The translations under genes and the position numbers were made by a program. DNA of 64,000 nucleotides from Scleromitrula shiraiana. Its lineage: Eukaryota; Ascomycota; Leotiomycetes; Helotiales; Sclerotiniaceae. Below the pieces are notes generated by a model. That model was given only the letters and a program-made list of their open reading frames with translations. It had not been told where the DNA came from and searched no databases. The stretch is taken from assembly GCA_028455995.1 (NCBI GenBank), contig JABELC010000004.1:62001-126000 (forward strand), written 5' to 3'. Of this stretch, positions 11,956 through 23,614 are shown one piece after another. Position 1 is the first letter of the stretch. Every line of letters begins with the position of its first letter.

Positions 11956-12466
11956 ATGGTATGCTCACAAGAGCCTCTCTATTTGCGAAGGTACTAATGC
12001 AGTCTAAAGGTTCTTATCCTTGGTTATAACTTCCTCGAAAGAAGTTTAGTAAAGGTAGAATACCCCCACCACCATTGACCGTCAGCCTTCTCACAACATC
12101 TGCAGAAATCTCTTGAAACCTTTTATGGTCTTGGAAACCAAACTTCTAGTCGAATACTAGCCAAACTTTATATCCATCCAACCGCAAGAATTGGTTCCTT
12201 ATCAAACAAAACCATCACAGCCCTTGTTGCGGAACTTTCTTCCCTGACCATTGAAAATGACGCCAGACGAAAGGTTTGGGAAAATATTGAAAGATTGAGG
12301 GATATGGGTACATATAGGGGAAGGAGACATGCTATGGGATTACCTGCACGAGGACAAAATACGAGAACTCAGGTATGTTCAGGATGCGCCAGACTTTGAG
12401 TTAGAGATACTAATTTTGGGACAGATCATGACGGCGAGGAAGCTCAACAAAGTCAGGAAATCCTAG
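11956..12466 (+). CDS. SWS2: Mitochondrial small-subunit ribosomal protein uS13m
   Basis: Predicted join(11956..11958,12010..12054,12106..12372,12425..12466), 118 aa. The hallmark RGRRHAMGLPARGQNTRTQ and the C-terminal TARKLNKVRKS are the rRNA/tRNA-contacting tail of uS13 proteins. FYGLGNQTSSRILAKL is the helix-two-turn-helix region. Similarity to yeast Sws2 and absence of the longer cytosolic uS13 (Rps18) features support the mitochondrial form. Exon 1 is exactly the ATG codon: a GTATGC donor follows it at once. The intron 2 donor is either GTAGAA at 12055 or GTAAAG at 12050. I chose the former, giving SLVKKSLETFYG in frame. A separate cleavable presequence is not evident. Confidence 0.88.
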
Positions 12467-13173
12467 ATGGTCTATGTTATTGGGAACTTTGTATATTACT
12501 GGCGTACGTGCATATGTGAGGAGTAAGGGAACATCGACGTCTGGGTTATGACGAAAAAGCGATAGACATGCTATCATAAAAATCTACGGATATGGATACG
12601 ATGGAACGCATTCTTTGATTCAATTCAAAGAGCTTCAAGAGCCTAGCTATAATCAATCATACCGAGTTAGAGCCGTGAACATCTTTTACCGCATCTAAAT
12701 ATTTGGGAAATGTTTATTCGCTATGAATATCGAAAGTTCTATCCTACTACTGCTACGTGATTGATAAGGCAGATACCATGCAAATAATCACCCAAACGGC
12801 TTTCCTTGACTTTTAGACGCTTAGTCTAATTTTTTACATTTCAAAGCTCATCATAGTCCATGCTCCATGCGACCAGTTCATGAGACATCTCAACGTCAGG
12901 ATAACCTTGCTTTTGCTTCCCATACAATTGTTCATCGGCCCCATCCAATGCCCTCTCACAAGCCTCCTGCAGTTCTAATGATGAGTGCCATTCGTCAGTT
13001 CAGCCATTGTTATCTGATAATTTGTCTTTGCTTTCAACGGCCGGCAGTTATTTTTCATTCTAATTTTCTTGACTAGGAGTACGGAATACAAATGGTTCGG
13101 CGTCCTGATTTGTTTTGCTAGGAGTACTGCATACTCGTCAGTACTTTACAGCGTCATTTCAAGTGGAAATAAA
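12467..13173. other. Intergenic spacer
   Basis: About 700 bp between the convergent 3' ends of uS13m and the minus-strand hypothetical gene. No gene-like ORF or repeat was noticed. Confidence 0.5.
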
Positions 13174-14103
13174 TCACCTAATGACAATTGTTGGCACTAT
13201 ATCGTTGGACTGAATATTATTCGACCCAACACGAATCCACTCGGAAAAATTCAACTCAAAAGGATTCGGCTCAAGAAAGTTGGATATGGTTTGCAGCCAC
13301 GCTTTCAGCCACGCTTTGTGACATTGCTGATCCACGGAACCTGGAGTTGGAGAATCGATTCTACGAGAGTTTGACCGTCGTTTTCGGATTGGTTTGTGAA
13401 CTCTTGTGTCTGAATTCCCATACGTGTCTTGATCGTTAGCACCTTCTGATGCACCATCTGGTTCATCACCACCTTCACTGTTGATTGATCTTGATCCGCG
13501 ACTACCACTAGCTGTAATCATTGATCCTCGTGATTCATTACTTTCAGTCTCTGCTTTTATTTCCGGTGTTGTGAAAGGATCATGTGACTGTGCTTGGTTG
13601 AGGCGATGTGGCTCTATTTTATCGCCAATTGTTGGTGGCACAGGTGCCCTATATGGCTCGCCACGGCCACGAGTGGAATATCTCCGGGCAGTTCTTTGGA
13701 CGCCTTCAGACAAGTTTGCACGGGTTGGGGTACGTGGGTTAACTCGCAAGCGACTCTTAGACTCGGGTGAACTTTCTGACTTTATAATTGGAGTATTTTG
13801 CCGACCCTGAGGATTGTGATAACCATTTGATACCAGAGTGCTCAGGGCAGGTCCTTGGTTTTCTCGAGGCACATGGATTCCTGCAGGACTTCTTTCCAAG
13901 GGAGACAAATCCGGATGGGGACCAGGCGGGACAATGTTCATTGCCCCTAGATTTGGGTCTGGTCTACAAAATCTTATGGATGACGGTGAGCCCAAAGGAT
14001 TTCGGTAAGGATTGGGCGGGGACAATCCATATTGTTTTGGATCTCCTGGCCATGAACAAGTATACCAACCCTCATGGAGAAACTGGTAACGCCAAGCACA
14101 CAT
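13174..14103 (-). CDS. Hypothetical protein, proline-rich and probably disordered
   Basis: Single open frame of about 309 aa from the first in-frame ATG at 14103 (MCAWRYQFLHEGWYTC). The frame is open further upstream without ATG, and a CAG just before the start (TATTCAG) could be a splice acceptor, so a 5' exon is possible. The N-terminal 60 residues are Trp/Tyr/Pro-rich. The middle is Ser/Pro/Arg-rich, with sumoylation-like IKSE and IKAE motifs. A basic stretch KPIRKRRSNSRR could be a nuclear localisation signal. Near the C-terminus a 12-bp duplication produces KAWLKAWLQ. No family was recognised. The composition suggests a nuclear, lineage-specific protein, but that is inference. Confidence 0.5.
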   Translation of the reverse strand: MCAWRYQFLHEGWYTCSWPGDPKQYGLSPPNPYRNPLGSPSSIRFCRPDPNLGAMNIVPPGPHPDLSPLERSPAGIHVPRENQGPALSTLVSNGYHNPQGRQNTPIIKSESSPESKSRLRVNPRTPTRANLSEGVQRTARRYSTRGRGEPYRAPVPPTIGDKIEPHRLNQAQSHDPFTTPEIKAETESNESRGSMITASGSRGSRSINSEGGDEPDGASEGANDQDTYGNSDTRVHKPIRKRRSNSRRIDSPTPGSVDQQCHKAWLKAWLQTISNFLEPNPFELNFSEWIRVGSNNIQSNDIVPTIVIR

Positions 14104-14752
14104 TCTGAATATAGTCGTTGGTACATATACTTGCAAATCTTGTTAAAAATTCAAATAAATGTTATTGGCAGTCCTGGAAGTGAAAAGTGTTTATGCTTAT
14201 TGTTTGGTTGACATGCCCAACCATTGGTTTTAATAATGGTTGTGCCTTCCATTATCAACATCTGGTTTGAACCGAATGGGCAGGTGTTCTTTGTCCTTTG
14301 ACATCGAAGTAATATAGATTCTCAAAATTAGATGGTAATCTCGAGGTTTTAGGAGATCAAAAAAATGTCGAAGACTCATGTGGTTCTGCTTGAATACTGA
14401 GTCGTGAGAGTTGCATGCATATACGCATATGATATGATTCAATGTTTTAGAATTTGAATATTTACTTACTATATAGACATTCAGATATCCATATCTTGAA
14501 CGAACATTGGAAAATAAATTAGCTCGAAATAAAAGTATTTATGATATAGAATTGTAGTTAAACTTTCCATGTAAAACCTTCGCCACCGCTATGTAATACC
14601 CTCGTGCTGAAAACATTGCCAACGTCGATATGAAGGGTTTTGATATCTTCTTCTACAGAGGCACACCTTTCATTAATCAATGATGATGCAGATAAAAAAA
14701 AAGCGTGCAACCTCCAAAATATATCGTCTCAAATTCCTTGGCCCAACAATAT
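14104..14752. other. AT-rich spacer
   Basis: No coding signal. A small hairpin (AACCATT ... AATGGTT) lies near 14220-14242. Otherwise ordinary AT-rich sequence between two minus-strand genes. Confidence 0.5.
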
Positions 14753-15833
14753 TTACTTCTGATTCGCAGATTGTCTAAGTCCACGACGTTTCTCTGAAAC
14801 CATCCCAGTACCCTTTGCTTTGGCACCTCTAATCCTCCTGGTTGTTTCTTCAAATCGTTGAGAATCTGTATTTCCTTCCTTGGTATTCATATTCTTCAAC
14901 CCTTGTACAGGTGGCAACATAGAATCCTCTTTCTTGTCACCCACACTTTGACCCCCATCAAAGATGCGATATTTTCGGCTGGACTTATGATCTCGTAATT
15001 CCTCAGTGAAATCATCCCTGAGATCTGTGACAGCCTCTCGCTTCAATTTGGTACCGGGCCTCATAAGATTCGAATCCGCAGTGTTTAGTTGCTTTGTGAG
15101 AGGCTGAATAATAGATAAACCATTTGCCCCTCTGCGTCGCGATGTCTGTGTTTTTTGTGTTGAATTTTCTGTGGGAAAAGGTATAGGGGTGTTTTCACGT
15201 AACCCATCTCTTGTTTGCGCCAGAATCTTTGACTTGTACGGCGTGGATCGGAAGGGGATATTGTTGTTAATTTCGTTGACCTCGTTCGAAATATCCAAAG
15301 GACCTATGCCATCCTCGCTATCAATTGCTAAATCATTAAGTTAGTAACGCATAAGATCAAGGTTCAGAAGATGCATTGAACTTACTGATGGGTTTTTCTT
15401 TTGATTGTCCAGCTAAAAACAGTGCATCGGAAGTATCTCCAAAACGCCCAGGAAATGTCCCAAGTTGAGGAGTTCCAAGTCTCTGTCCTGACTTTATTAA
15501 TGATGTGCGAGCCAAGATCTGAGTTGGCACTTCTTCTTCGCTTGGAGAATACGACAAGACAATTCTTGGGTTGGCAGGATCCATTGTTGTAAAAGGTTTG
15601 CTTTCTTCTGCGCACTTGATCATAGCTCTTGTTTCGATTGTTTCCTCCAACCATTCTTTTACCTTCCAGTGTCTATTATGCTTAGGTCGTTGTGCTGGTG
15701 CCTTCGAAAGTTCCATCTCGTTGGTGCGACCTTGAGCAGATTGAGGCTGTGCAGAAGCAATTTTGATATCGTGGTTGTTTTGTTGAAATGCGTGAACTTG
15801 TTTCCCAAACGGTAAATATCGCGATATCGTCAA
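14753..15833 (-). CDS. Hypothetical basic, probably disordered protein
   Basis: Two open segments joined by a clean intron: complement(join(14753..15327,15386..15833)), GTAAGT donor and TTTAG acceptor, frame preserved. The product is about 340 aa, or about 301 aa if it starts at the first in-frame ATG (15716). The open frame has no ATG before 15716, so either that is the start or a 5' exon is missing. It is rich in Lys/Arg/Ser/Thr with proline-directed sites (TPYKSK, ENTPIPFP, LGTPQLGTF). A WKVKEWLEETIETRAMIKC segment could form a helix. The C-terminus is strongly basic (RRIRGAKAKG, EKRRGLRQ), suggesting nuclear or nucleic-acid contact. No domain was recognised. Confidence 0.5.
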
Positions 15834-17974
15834 TAGTAGTAGTTTTGCAATAGATTGTAATGGTATGATTGGAATGATTTGCTTTGATTGGCGTGTATGT
15901 ATTGATGTGGCTCACGTGTATCAACTATCTCAAGTTCTCAAGTTTGAATTTGTGTTGGTCGATAATTAATGAAAAATATTATTAAAAGACAAAGTATAGT
16001 ATAAAAAGTACGGTATAACAATTGCGGCGGTGTTTTTAATAAATAATCATTAAGATATTTTTGTTGATTGAATAAAGTGATGTCGACAACATTAATCAAT
16101 CAAAAGTGATATTTTGTTCTTATTATTTTATAAATTCACAGACAATAGCCCCTTTTCATCTGATGTTGTAAATTTATAATACGCGAATTGTTCGCTAATT
16201 GTTTAGACATTGCTGCTTTTAATGGAGGGAAACCAGGCATTTATCTGCTTTTCCGCAACATCTACTTGATGTAAAAAAATACTTATTTTGAGGAATTTAG
16301 TAATTAAATTGAGATACTAGAACAATTTCAGAACAATCTGAACTGTGTAACAGTTCTTTTCTGTTCTTTTCTGCTTTGTTTCACGAGCTAAACAAAGTCT
16401 CTGATCATTTCCTTTATCCAAGCCCACTACAAGCTCAATAACTCTTCCATGGAGACACTTGTACCAAAAAATATAATAGTAAACAGCAGATGCTAGAATG
16501 ATTCGTTTCCTACGATTCAATTCCTTTTTCTGACATTAATAGCAAAAGCCAAAAATCAAAACATATCCTTTCTGTACAACCTGTTGTTTGAGGGTCAGTA
16601 AGTGCATAGGAATACTTACTATGAAAGTCCCAATAATTCGTGTAGATTCATGCTGTAGGTCATAGAACCTGTTCTTTTGTTCAAAGTACTGACAAGAGCT
16701 GCTCATTTTCTCAATGGATCTGGTTTTGCTTTTTAATTTGGTAAGTTTGGCAAAGAGGTTGGTCTTTTTGGCCCAGTATGAGCGGATTCCTATGTGAAAT
16801 TCTATGGTTTTATATGATCTCATTATAGTATATACGTCTGCTGATATATATATAGCTAACGATGTATCAAATAAAATCCGGTGGAAAATTTGGATGGTGT
16901 TTAATCGAACGACTATGGGTAGGTGTAGTCTTAAGTTATATTTGTTGATGGCGTTTATTGCTAAATTGATATCAGTGAAGCCACATTTGGATTTTACACC
17001 TAGTCAAACTAGTTCATGTTCTATATCATTGGTTATGTGACTTTGGATGAGGGAGGTCCTATCAAATTTGAATAAATTTGTTCCCAACCGTTTCCGTAGC
17101 CCTAACCCTTTGATCATCTTACACGACACACATCAATCTTTCTTCTACTCACCTCGTCAAGTTTCTTCGCTACAACAGTCTTTTCGTGAAATTTCATTCT
17201 ACTATCGCTCCAGAAATCTATCTGCCGACGCAGCAATATACCTGAATCATCCATTACTAGTGGAAGCTTTCTCTCTAGAAAGGAGATCGAAGTTACCAAG
17301 CACCTCTTGTTGTACCACTTCATCTGAAGTATATTAATCAACCAAATCCTCCTACGCATGCCTCCATCCGTTCACTTCGATGCGCAAATCAACCTAAAGT
17401 ACTGCTCGTTGTTCTACTTTTTATACTTGATAGTTTATCATCTCTGCAGCATCTGCTGGGCACTGCTCGCAGATTTTATCAATCTGTCATCTCTTTTGTT
17501 GCCGCGACAAGTCCAACTACTGGATCAAGCAGACGTGCCAGTAGCAATAACAGTATCGTAAGTAGCACACGTGTCTATCTAAATCCTTGAGAAGCTCTCT
17601 AGATATACTGCTCGATAAAGATCAAGTTGTTTACTTAGCTGTATTCATGATCTTTACTGTCTACCACTTCATGATGCATCAGCTAATATCCGATCCAAAG
17701 ATTTTAGTTATTCTGTTCTTGACCACCGTTGCGTTCCTCCATATTATCCGACATAACTAAATTATTCGAAACAATTAATCGCAAGCTGCTGCCGCGCAGC
17801 AACTGAGCCAATTATATAGCATACCTGACCTCAATTCTCAGCCAGGAGTTCGTTCGAACTAGCTGCATTATTTGAACTGCCGAAGGTGTTTGGAAATACC
17901 ACATTCTTCGAAACGGTCCCAAACCAGCTCCACACCTTATTCAACAACCCCCAGATAGCAATTCAATTAATACG
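15834..17974. other. Gene-poor 2.1-kb spacer containing a CCCTAACCCT tract
   Basis: AT-rich with no convincing ORF. A 10-nt CCCTAACCCT at 17100-17109 equals one and two-thirds TTAGGG telomere repeats on the plus strand. A GTAAGT followed by a TCTAAAT branch-like site lies at 17558-17584. These are discussed as a speculative telomerase RNA candidate; alone they do not prove an RNA gene. Confidence 0.4.
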
Positions 17975-18521
17975 ATGTCAAGCTCATCTACTGCCGAGAG
18001 AGAAAGGAGACTGGAAAGAAATAGGGTCAAAAGAGCAGACCTCTTCTGGCGTTTCTTCAATCTCAGCTTTCGAGTTTTAGACCGGCTAGAAGCATTAAAT
18101 ATACACAGTATGCAACCAACGCAACTTAGTGTACATATATTGAGATCATTCAACGACGCTATCACTGCGACAATCCTACTTGCATCGGAAATTGCGAGTT
18201 GGAGAGCGGACGGACAACAACCTGTACATGTCGTATATGATGATCCGCTCGGCTCAATTGAGCTCGGAAGAAAATCATTGCGAGAGCTTCAAGAACAGAT
18301 TGGTGATTGTATCTTACCCAGGGAATTTCAAAGACGTGCCGTTGGGGCTGTTCGTTCATTTAGACTCTGCAAAAATCAACTTGTGATGTTTCAGGAGTAT
18401 GTGTTCTTTTCCCTTAGCTACAAACTATAACCATTTTAAAAAGTCCTTTTCTAATGAATTCATAGCAAGGAAGCGCTTGATCAGAATAGCCAAGCAAGCC
18501 TTGGCTGAACTGGAAAGATAG
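17975..18521 (+). CDS. Hypothetical protein, possibly truncated by an in-frame TAG
   Basis: Predicted join(17975..18396,18470..18521), 157 aa. The N-terminus is Ser-rich then strongly basic (RERRLERNRVKR). Helical, Leu/Arg-rich sequence follows, resembling uncharacterised fungal regulatory proteins, but no family was recognised. Two AG acceptors lie 4 nt apart (18465 and 18469). The second continues the coding-like frame KRLIRIAKQALAELER and reaches TAG at 18519-18521. The first gives a different tail ending at 18508. After the TAG the same frame stays coding-like for 48 codons (TNPSGLGASPSVSPADW ...) to a TAA at 18666-18668. The intact form may therefore have been longer. Confidence 0.45.
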
Positions 18522-20370
18522 ACGAACCCTTCTGGCCTCGGCGCATCACCTTCCGTCTCACCCGCGGACTGGGCACCACCAAGTCGTCAAAGGCAGGAGC
18601 TAGAAAGTTCCTTGTCTACATTGACAGCGACAGTCAATAGATTTGGTAATTCAATCCGAAATACATAATGGCCAACCCGATATCACCAGGGCACTGGGCT
18701 TGCAATTGTTTAGACTCAAGGGCCTGATACTTCGAATCACCGATTCGCTGGCGAACCTAATTTTGCCTTCACGATCTCATTCTTGCAGTCCCACGATTTC
18801 ATGACATCCTATGATGAAATTCCCATGGAAACAGAAGAGCATTATTCCCTCGGTGCATCACCTCCTGCTATGTCGACTCAACTCGACCATAGACCTACAC
18901 GTACGCTCTTGCCGTCTGATCGTCCAAGAATGGGCAGTCTTAACAACCTTACTGGAGAAATTCGTCTAGCAATAGCCAAAGTTCAAGGTCTGCAGCTACA
19001 AAAAGCTCGCAATCTTTGGCTAGCATTGCACGCTTGACTCCCTCTCTTCGCCTTCCAATAGCAGTCACCAGGATAATCTTCTTCTCCAAATCAACAAGCA
19101 CTGGGAGATTCGTATTCTTCGCCTGTAGAAACACACGCCTCGTCAACGCGAATAAGTACGGCACTTTGCTGGAATCAGACCCAACTGATCATCGCTGAAG
19201 GAATCAGGTTCTTAACACAAAAGCCCCCTCCAGCGATCATCCAATTGTAATTCTCTCAACACAATTACCAGGACAATTATTTTCTCCGAGTCAACTACAA
19301 TCTCCCTGCTACTTGCGGTTCTAGACTGGTTGATAAGTTTCAGCGGAGACGGATATACTACAAAAATTTTCTAATAGTGGCGCTCTCAAAGTGCGAGCCC
19401 AAGGTGTGGTGCTACATTTGATCATGATGATGATGGTGATGATGCCGAGGGAGATGACGATCTTTCAGCAAACAGTCGCGCCGCTACTGCGGTTCCAGAC
19501 TACTTGATAGGCTTATGTGGAAAGAAATATGCTGCAATTATCTTCTAAGCTTGACGCTGTCAAAGACCGGTTTCATTCAACGAGGTCATCTTACTTCAGA
19601 AATGCGTTCGTGTTCCAATTCCGAATTAGTGAACAAACCAACCCCGCTAACGGCCTGTCTCAAGCTCGAACCTCTGAAATTGCATCTCCTGTCCCCAGTG
19701 AGACAGCACAAAGCACCCCAGATGGAGAGGGACATTTTACTACCAATTTCTAATCATGATGCTCTCAAAGTTCTGTTGTGGACAATGTCAACATTCACTT
19801 CCTCTATCCGGTGTTATTCATACTTATGTCAAACGATCGACATATGCATGGATGGCACCCGATTGGGGAAGTGAATGTTGACATTGTACCCACTGACTCT
19901 GGTGAAGTTCCAGAAAGCCACAGGCCCAATCATGGTAGACTTGACTAATTCTTGTGTTTACAAGTAAGAGACACCAACTACCACACCTCGTTCTTATCTT
20001 TCTGGGCGTGGGGATTCTGGATTGTGGTACCACCATGAGAGCGCGAATGCACATGCTGCAGAAACACAGTTACAAAATGGAATGCTGGAAGGTTAGCGGC
20101 GTTCTACGTCTTCAGAAGGTATCGAAGAACCCTCGGATAAAGATGAGGATGCGGAAGAAGGGGATAATGAGAGTAGATTCTCGAGAGGGCATTGGGATTG
20201 TTTACTGCTTCAGGGTAACTCAGAAAAGTTGAACAAAAAGCTATATGTTGTATTTTCAAGAAAGTTTAAAGATGTTTGTTGCTCTGTCAAGATAACTCAG
20301 CTGGCCGTTCATATTCTGAAGTTTGAAATGAGACTTGCCTTATATATTGGTATCATTGATAGTTAATCTA
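18522..20370 (+). pseudogene. Decayed coding region with degenerate ~190-bp repeats
   Basis: Several segments look coding but are out of frame with each other. Examples are 18783-19037 (SYDEIPMETEEHYSLG), an acidic stretch near 19415-19460 (repeated GAT codons) and 20107-20366, open from TSSEGIEEPSDKDEDAEEGD to a TAA. Direct, diverged repeats recur about every 190 bp: ACCAGGA...TTCTCC at 19066 and 19265, then GCTACTxGCGGTTCxAGACT at 19308 and 19493. It follows the interrupted gene at 17975 and may be its decayed continuation. No domain was recognised. Confidence 0.35.
19782..19887. repeat. Long imperfect inverted repeat / 106-nt hairpin
   Basis: Bases 19782-19802 pair perfectly with 19867-19887 (21 bp; arm ACAATGTCAACATTCACTTC). 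Pairing continues inward to about 19832/19837 with a few mismatches and G-U wobbles, leaving a tiny loop. Almost the whole 106 nt is thus self-complementary. It lies in the decayed repeat region. It could be a fold-back duplication, or, if transcribed, a microRNA-like precursor. Confidence 0.75.
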
Positions 20371-21849
20371 GTCAGAGTAACTTTGACCGGTTTATGAGTT
20401 GTGTATTTGAGCATCCGTTGGGCCATTTTATTAAACTTTATGTTCCTGCTGAAGGAAGGCAATGACGATGGGGAGATGGAGCTGTTCGTATTTTCAATGT
20501 TCATTCAGTTGACAACCAATTACAAAATAGAAATTCTGGCATTCACTTGAAACCATTTAAATTCTTGTATCTTATACAAACATTGAGATGTAATTTGTTC
20601 AAAATATATTTGAATGTTTATCCTTTGAATGGACATTGAAAATGAATCAGCCCAATTTGAGGCGTTCAGGTTCTTCCAGTTTCAAGTAGTATTAAACCAA
20701 AAAGTCACTCGAGATTAAAGCTTTCTCAATCTGGTAAGACCTTTCTTTTTCTAGTATCCATAGATGTTAAAACTACCAGGAAACATATTGTATCAAGTAC
20801 TTCATAGTAATAACTCGAATTTTCAATCCTTTTTAAGAAAGCTTTGCTACCACAACCATGAAGTAAATTTACAAATCAATCCTTGAGAAAGACATCCAAG
20901 TGTTTCCCAGAGTTCTGCGCCAATTGTCACTAATTGTTCTCTGGGTCTAATTGAGTTTGAAGCTGAGTCTCCCCCAATCCTCTAACCCTTCTCATGATAC
21001 CTCAACGAATTGCAGGTAGATCAACTAGTCAGCCAAGAAGAAGTAATTGGATTTCAGACTGGTAGATACTTCGTGAATGAATAACTAAGAGATATGTTAG
21101 CTAGTTGTTATAGTTGAGCGAAGAGAGAATCGCGCGTTGTTGAAATGCGCAGCATAGAAACAATAAGATCCTTTCGGAAATATATGTATTTATGGTTTTT
21201 CTAAAGAAGTTTAAGTATCAACCCAAACAACAAATGCGGAAATGCAATTCTCACCATAATATAAAATTCAATTAGTTCAGCCACGGTTATTAGTGAATAT
21301 AATTCGCATCAACATTACTTTAGTACATCTTATATTAGGTACGTACCAAGAATATTGTATCAATCATCACATTGGCAACTGTAATCATATTCCACACACC
21401 ATTAGATAGATACAAAACTAGCAGGATATTAATTATTAAGAACTTTATCGTACTACCTATCTTGAACAGTTATGAGCCACTACAGATAACTACAGATTCA
21501 CTATAAGGCTAAACTTATCGATAGCCGAACGCCCTATGCTCCTGTACTCTAAACTCGATATTTCCCGTACAAAAATCTATGTGATATGCTCGGCTAACTG
21601 CCCGTAAAAGTCTCTCCTATAGTCTCTTCTGTAATATTAGTCTTTAAATAGCCCTCCAGAGTTCTGCTTTGATTTTCTTTCCAGACACTTTCCAAAAACA
21701 ATATCACAAAACTTCGCAAAGTCACTATTGCAACGACCTTAACTGATCATCACCACGATACATTGCATTTCACCACTCCTTTAGAAATCCAAACAATTCT
21801 TCGGCCGATTCCCTTTTCAACTCTTTAATCAAACTCATCGGAAAAGACA
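20371..21849. other. Intergenic spacer and 5' leader
   Basis: AT-rich with no gene-like ORF. From about 21650 it becomes CA/CT-rich, which fits a fungal promoter and 5' UTR for the gene starting at 21850. Confidence 0.5.
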
Positions 21850-23614
21850 ATGTCTTCATCAAATCAGACCAACCCCGAACAAAAGTCCCCTGGTCAAGTT
21901 CAGATTGAATGGGCACACAAAGAAGTCGTCTACTTCGAGAGAGTTATGCCAAAACCCCAAAGCAACTTAACCTTTGGTGATCTCCATGAATTCCTTACGA
22001 AAGCCAGTAACATCAAAAACCATGCAAGATCATTTTGTGTAAGACCAGGACAACTTTCTTGGTATCGTGCGACTTATATGGACGGGATCGAGAAAAACCT
22101 CAACAGAACAGCCATTGATCAGTTAAATGTTTACAAGCAACTTCACAAAGTCTTTGGATTAGTCGAAAAAGCCCTGGCGGAAAATCATAAGGAACCCAAT
22201 TGGCGTGCGATTAATTGGTCGATTGGGCGTCTTTTCGAATTAAGACATAAGCTTGCTAAGGAAACTGGTGTTATTCCATGTATGTATTGTTCCTCATCCT
22301 GATTTAATATTCCAAGATACTAACTTGAAACGTATAGATCTGGCAGCTTATCGCGAATTAGATGAATTAGCTATGCGTGCGGGGTATACATTACCTCCTG
22401 CACAAGCACCGAATAGAAACCCAAACGTAACGAATTACGAGAATCGTAGGATCCCACTCACTATTCAAACAACACCCTATTTGATTCCGAATATCAACAG
22501 AACTCAGGCTTCCACAGACGCCATCCCAAAAGCTGTCAATAGTCATTCCCGTGCATGGGGTGAACAACCATTCCGTCCGGTACCAGCAGCAAATCACACA
22601 CCTCAACCTTTCATGGCACAACCTTCCGAGGCACACCGCAATCAAATTCAAGCTGCGAATATTCTTTTGAATCTCGGCGCCAATCATCCAAGACCTCCGG
22701 TAATTCCAGAAAGTAGCAGGGCTCAGAATTCCCAAGGAGCTACCGTCCTACCTCCAAAGCGCGGTTACTATGACAGTAGCGTGAGACATATCTACGATAA
22801 TCCGAGAATTCCACATGACGAGGCAAGACGCCTTCCAATGGCAAATCAAAGAGAGACTCTGCCTCCCAAGAATAACACCCCCCAAGATCCACAAGTGATC
22901 TCAGACGACTCCGAGCAAGGACCCAAAATCCACGAACAGCAGAATATCAACGAGCAGCAAGCTGTTAATCAAAATGAAATGATCGTCGAAGACCAAGATA
23001 CTCGTCAGGCCACCTATTCCATTTTAAAGCGCCCAGTTCTTAGATCAGATAGTCCACACCGAACCAAGTCCAGAAGTTCAAAGCGAGTTAGATTCATGCT
23101 TCCTGAAGATGCGCACCAAAGTCCTGGCTACACATCATATTATGCAGATAACAGCATGATTATATCTCTTATTGTCAAATTCAAACATTCTGCGTTGAAG
23201 AAGAGAGAGACTAATCCTGCCTGTCAACCCCAAAATCCAGGATACAGAGCTCATCCGAGGGATAACACAACTGGTAACAACAACGATAAAGATATCAATA
23301 TGGATCCAGTCCCGGAGGCACAAGATGAGTTAGAGAATGATCAGGAGTCAGGAATCAAGCCAGAAATTAAGACGGAACCGGATTCAGACATGGAGTTAGA
23401 AATTGAGCTGCAAGTTGAGCCAGAAGATGGGGAAGATTCTGATTTCGAGATGTCAGAATCAAATGCTTGGGAAGTTGCTCAACAAATCGAGCGTCCTATT
23501 ACCAGGGGGCTTTTAGCAAGTACCACCGGGGGTTTGAGAATGAGTGATCTCGAGGCTGCCGATGAATCGACTGATTCGGAGGATTCAGATTCGGATGATG
23601 ATGTGGTTTTGTAG
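21850..23614 (+). CDS. Hypothetical protein with acidic C-terminus
   Basis: Predicted join(21850..22279,22338..23614), 568 aa, with a GTATGT donor and ATAG acceptor in frame. The N-terminal 180 residues look folded and helical (EWAHKEVVYFERVMP, WYRATYMDGIEKN, WSIGRLFELRHKLAKE). The central part is Pro/Gln/Asn-rich and probably disordered. A basic patch KSRSSKRVRFMLPED is a plausible nuclear localisation signal. The C-terminal 120 residues are strongly acidic (EPDSDMELEIELQVEPEDGE ... DSEDSDSDDDVVL) with sumoylation-like IKPE/IKTE motifs. No family was recognised. The layout suggests a nuclear or chromatin-associated protein, by inference only. An 11-bp tandem repeat starts 7 bp after the stop. 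Confidence 0.6.

Noticed and set aside
17100..17109. Interstitial telomere repeat array
   Set aside because: Only one 10-nt match; there is no array, so it is not a telomere fusion scar.
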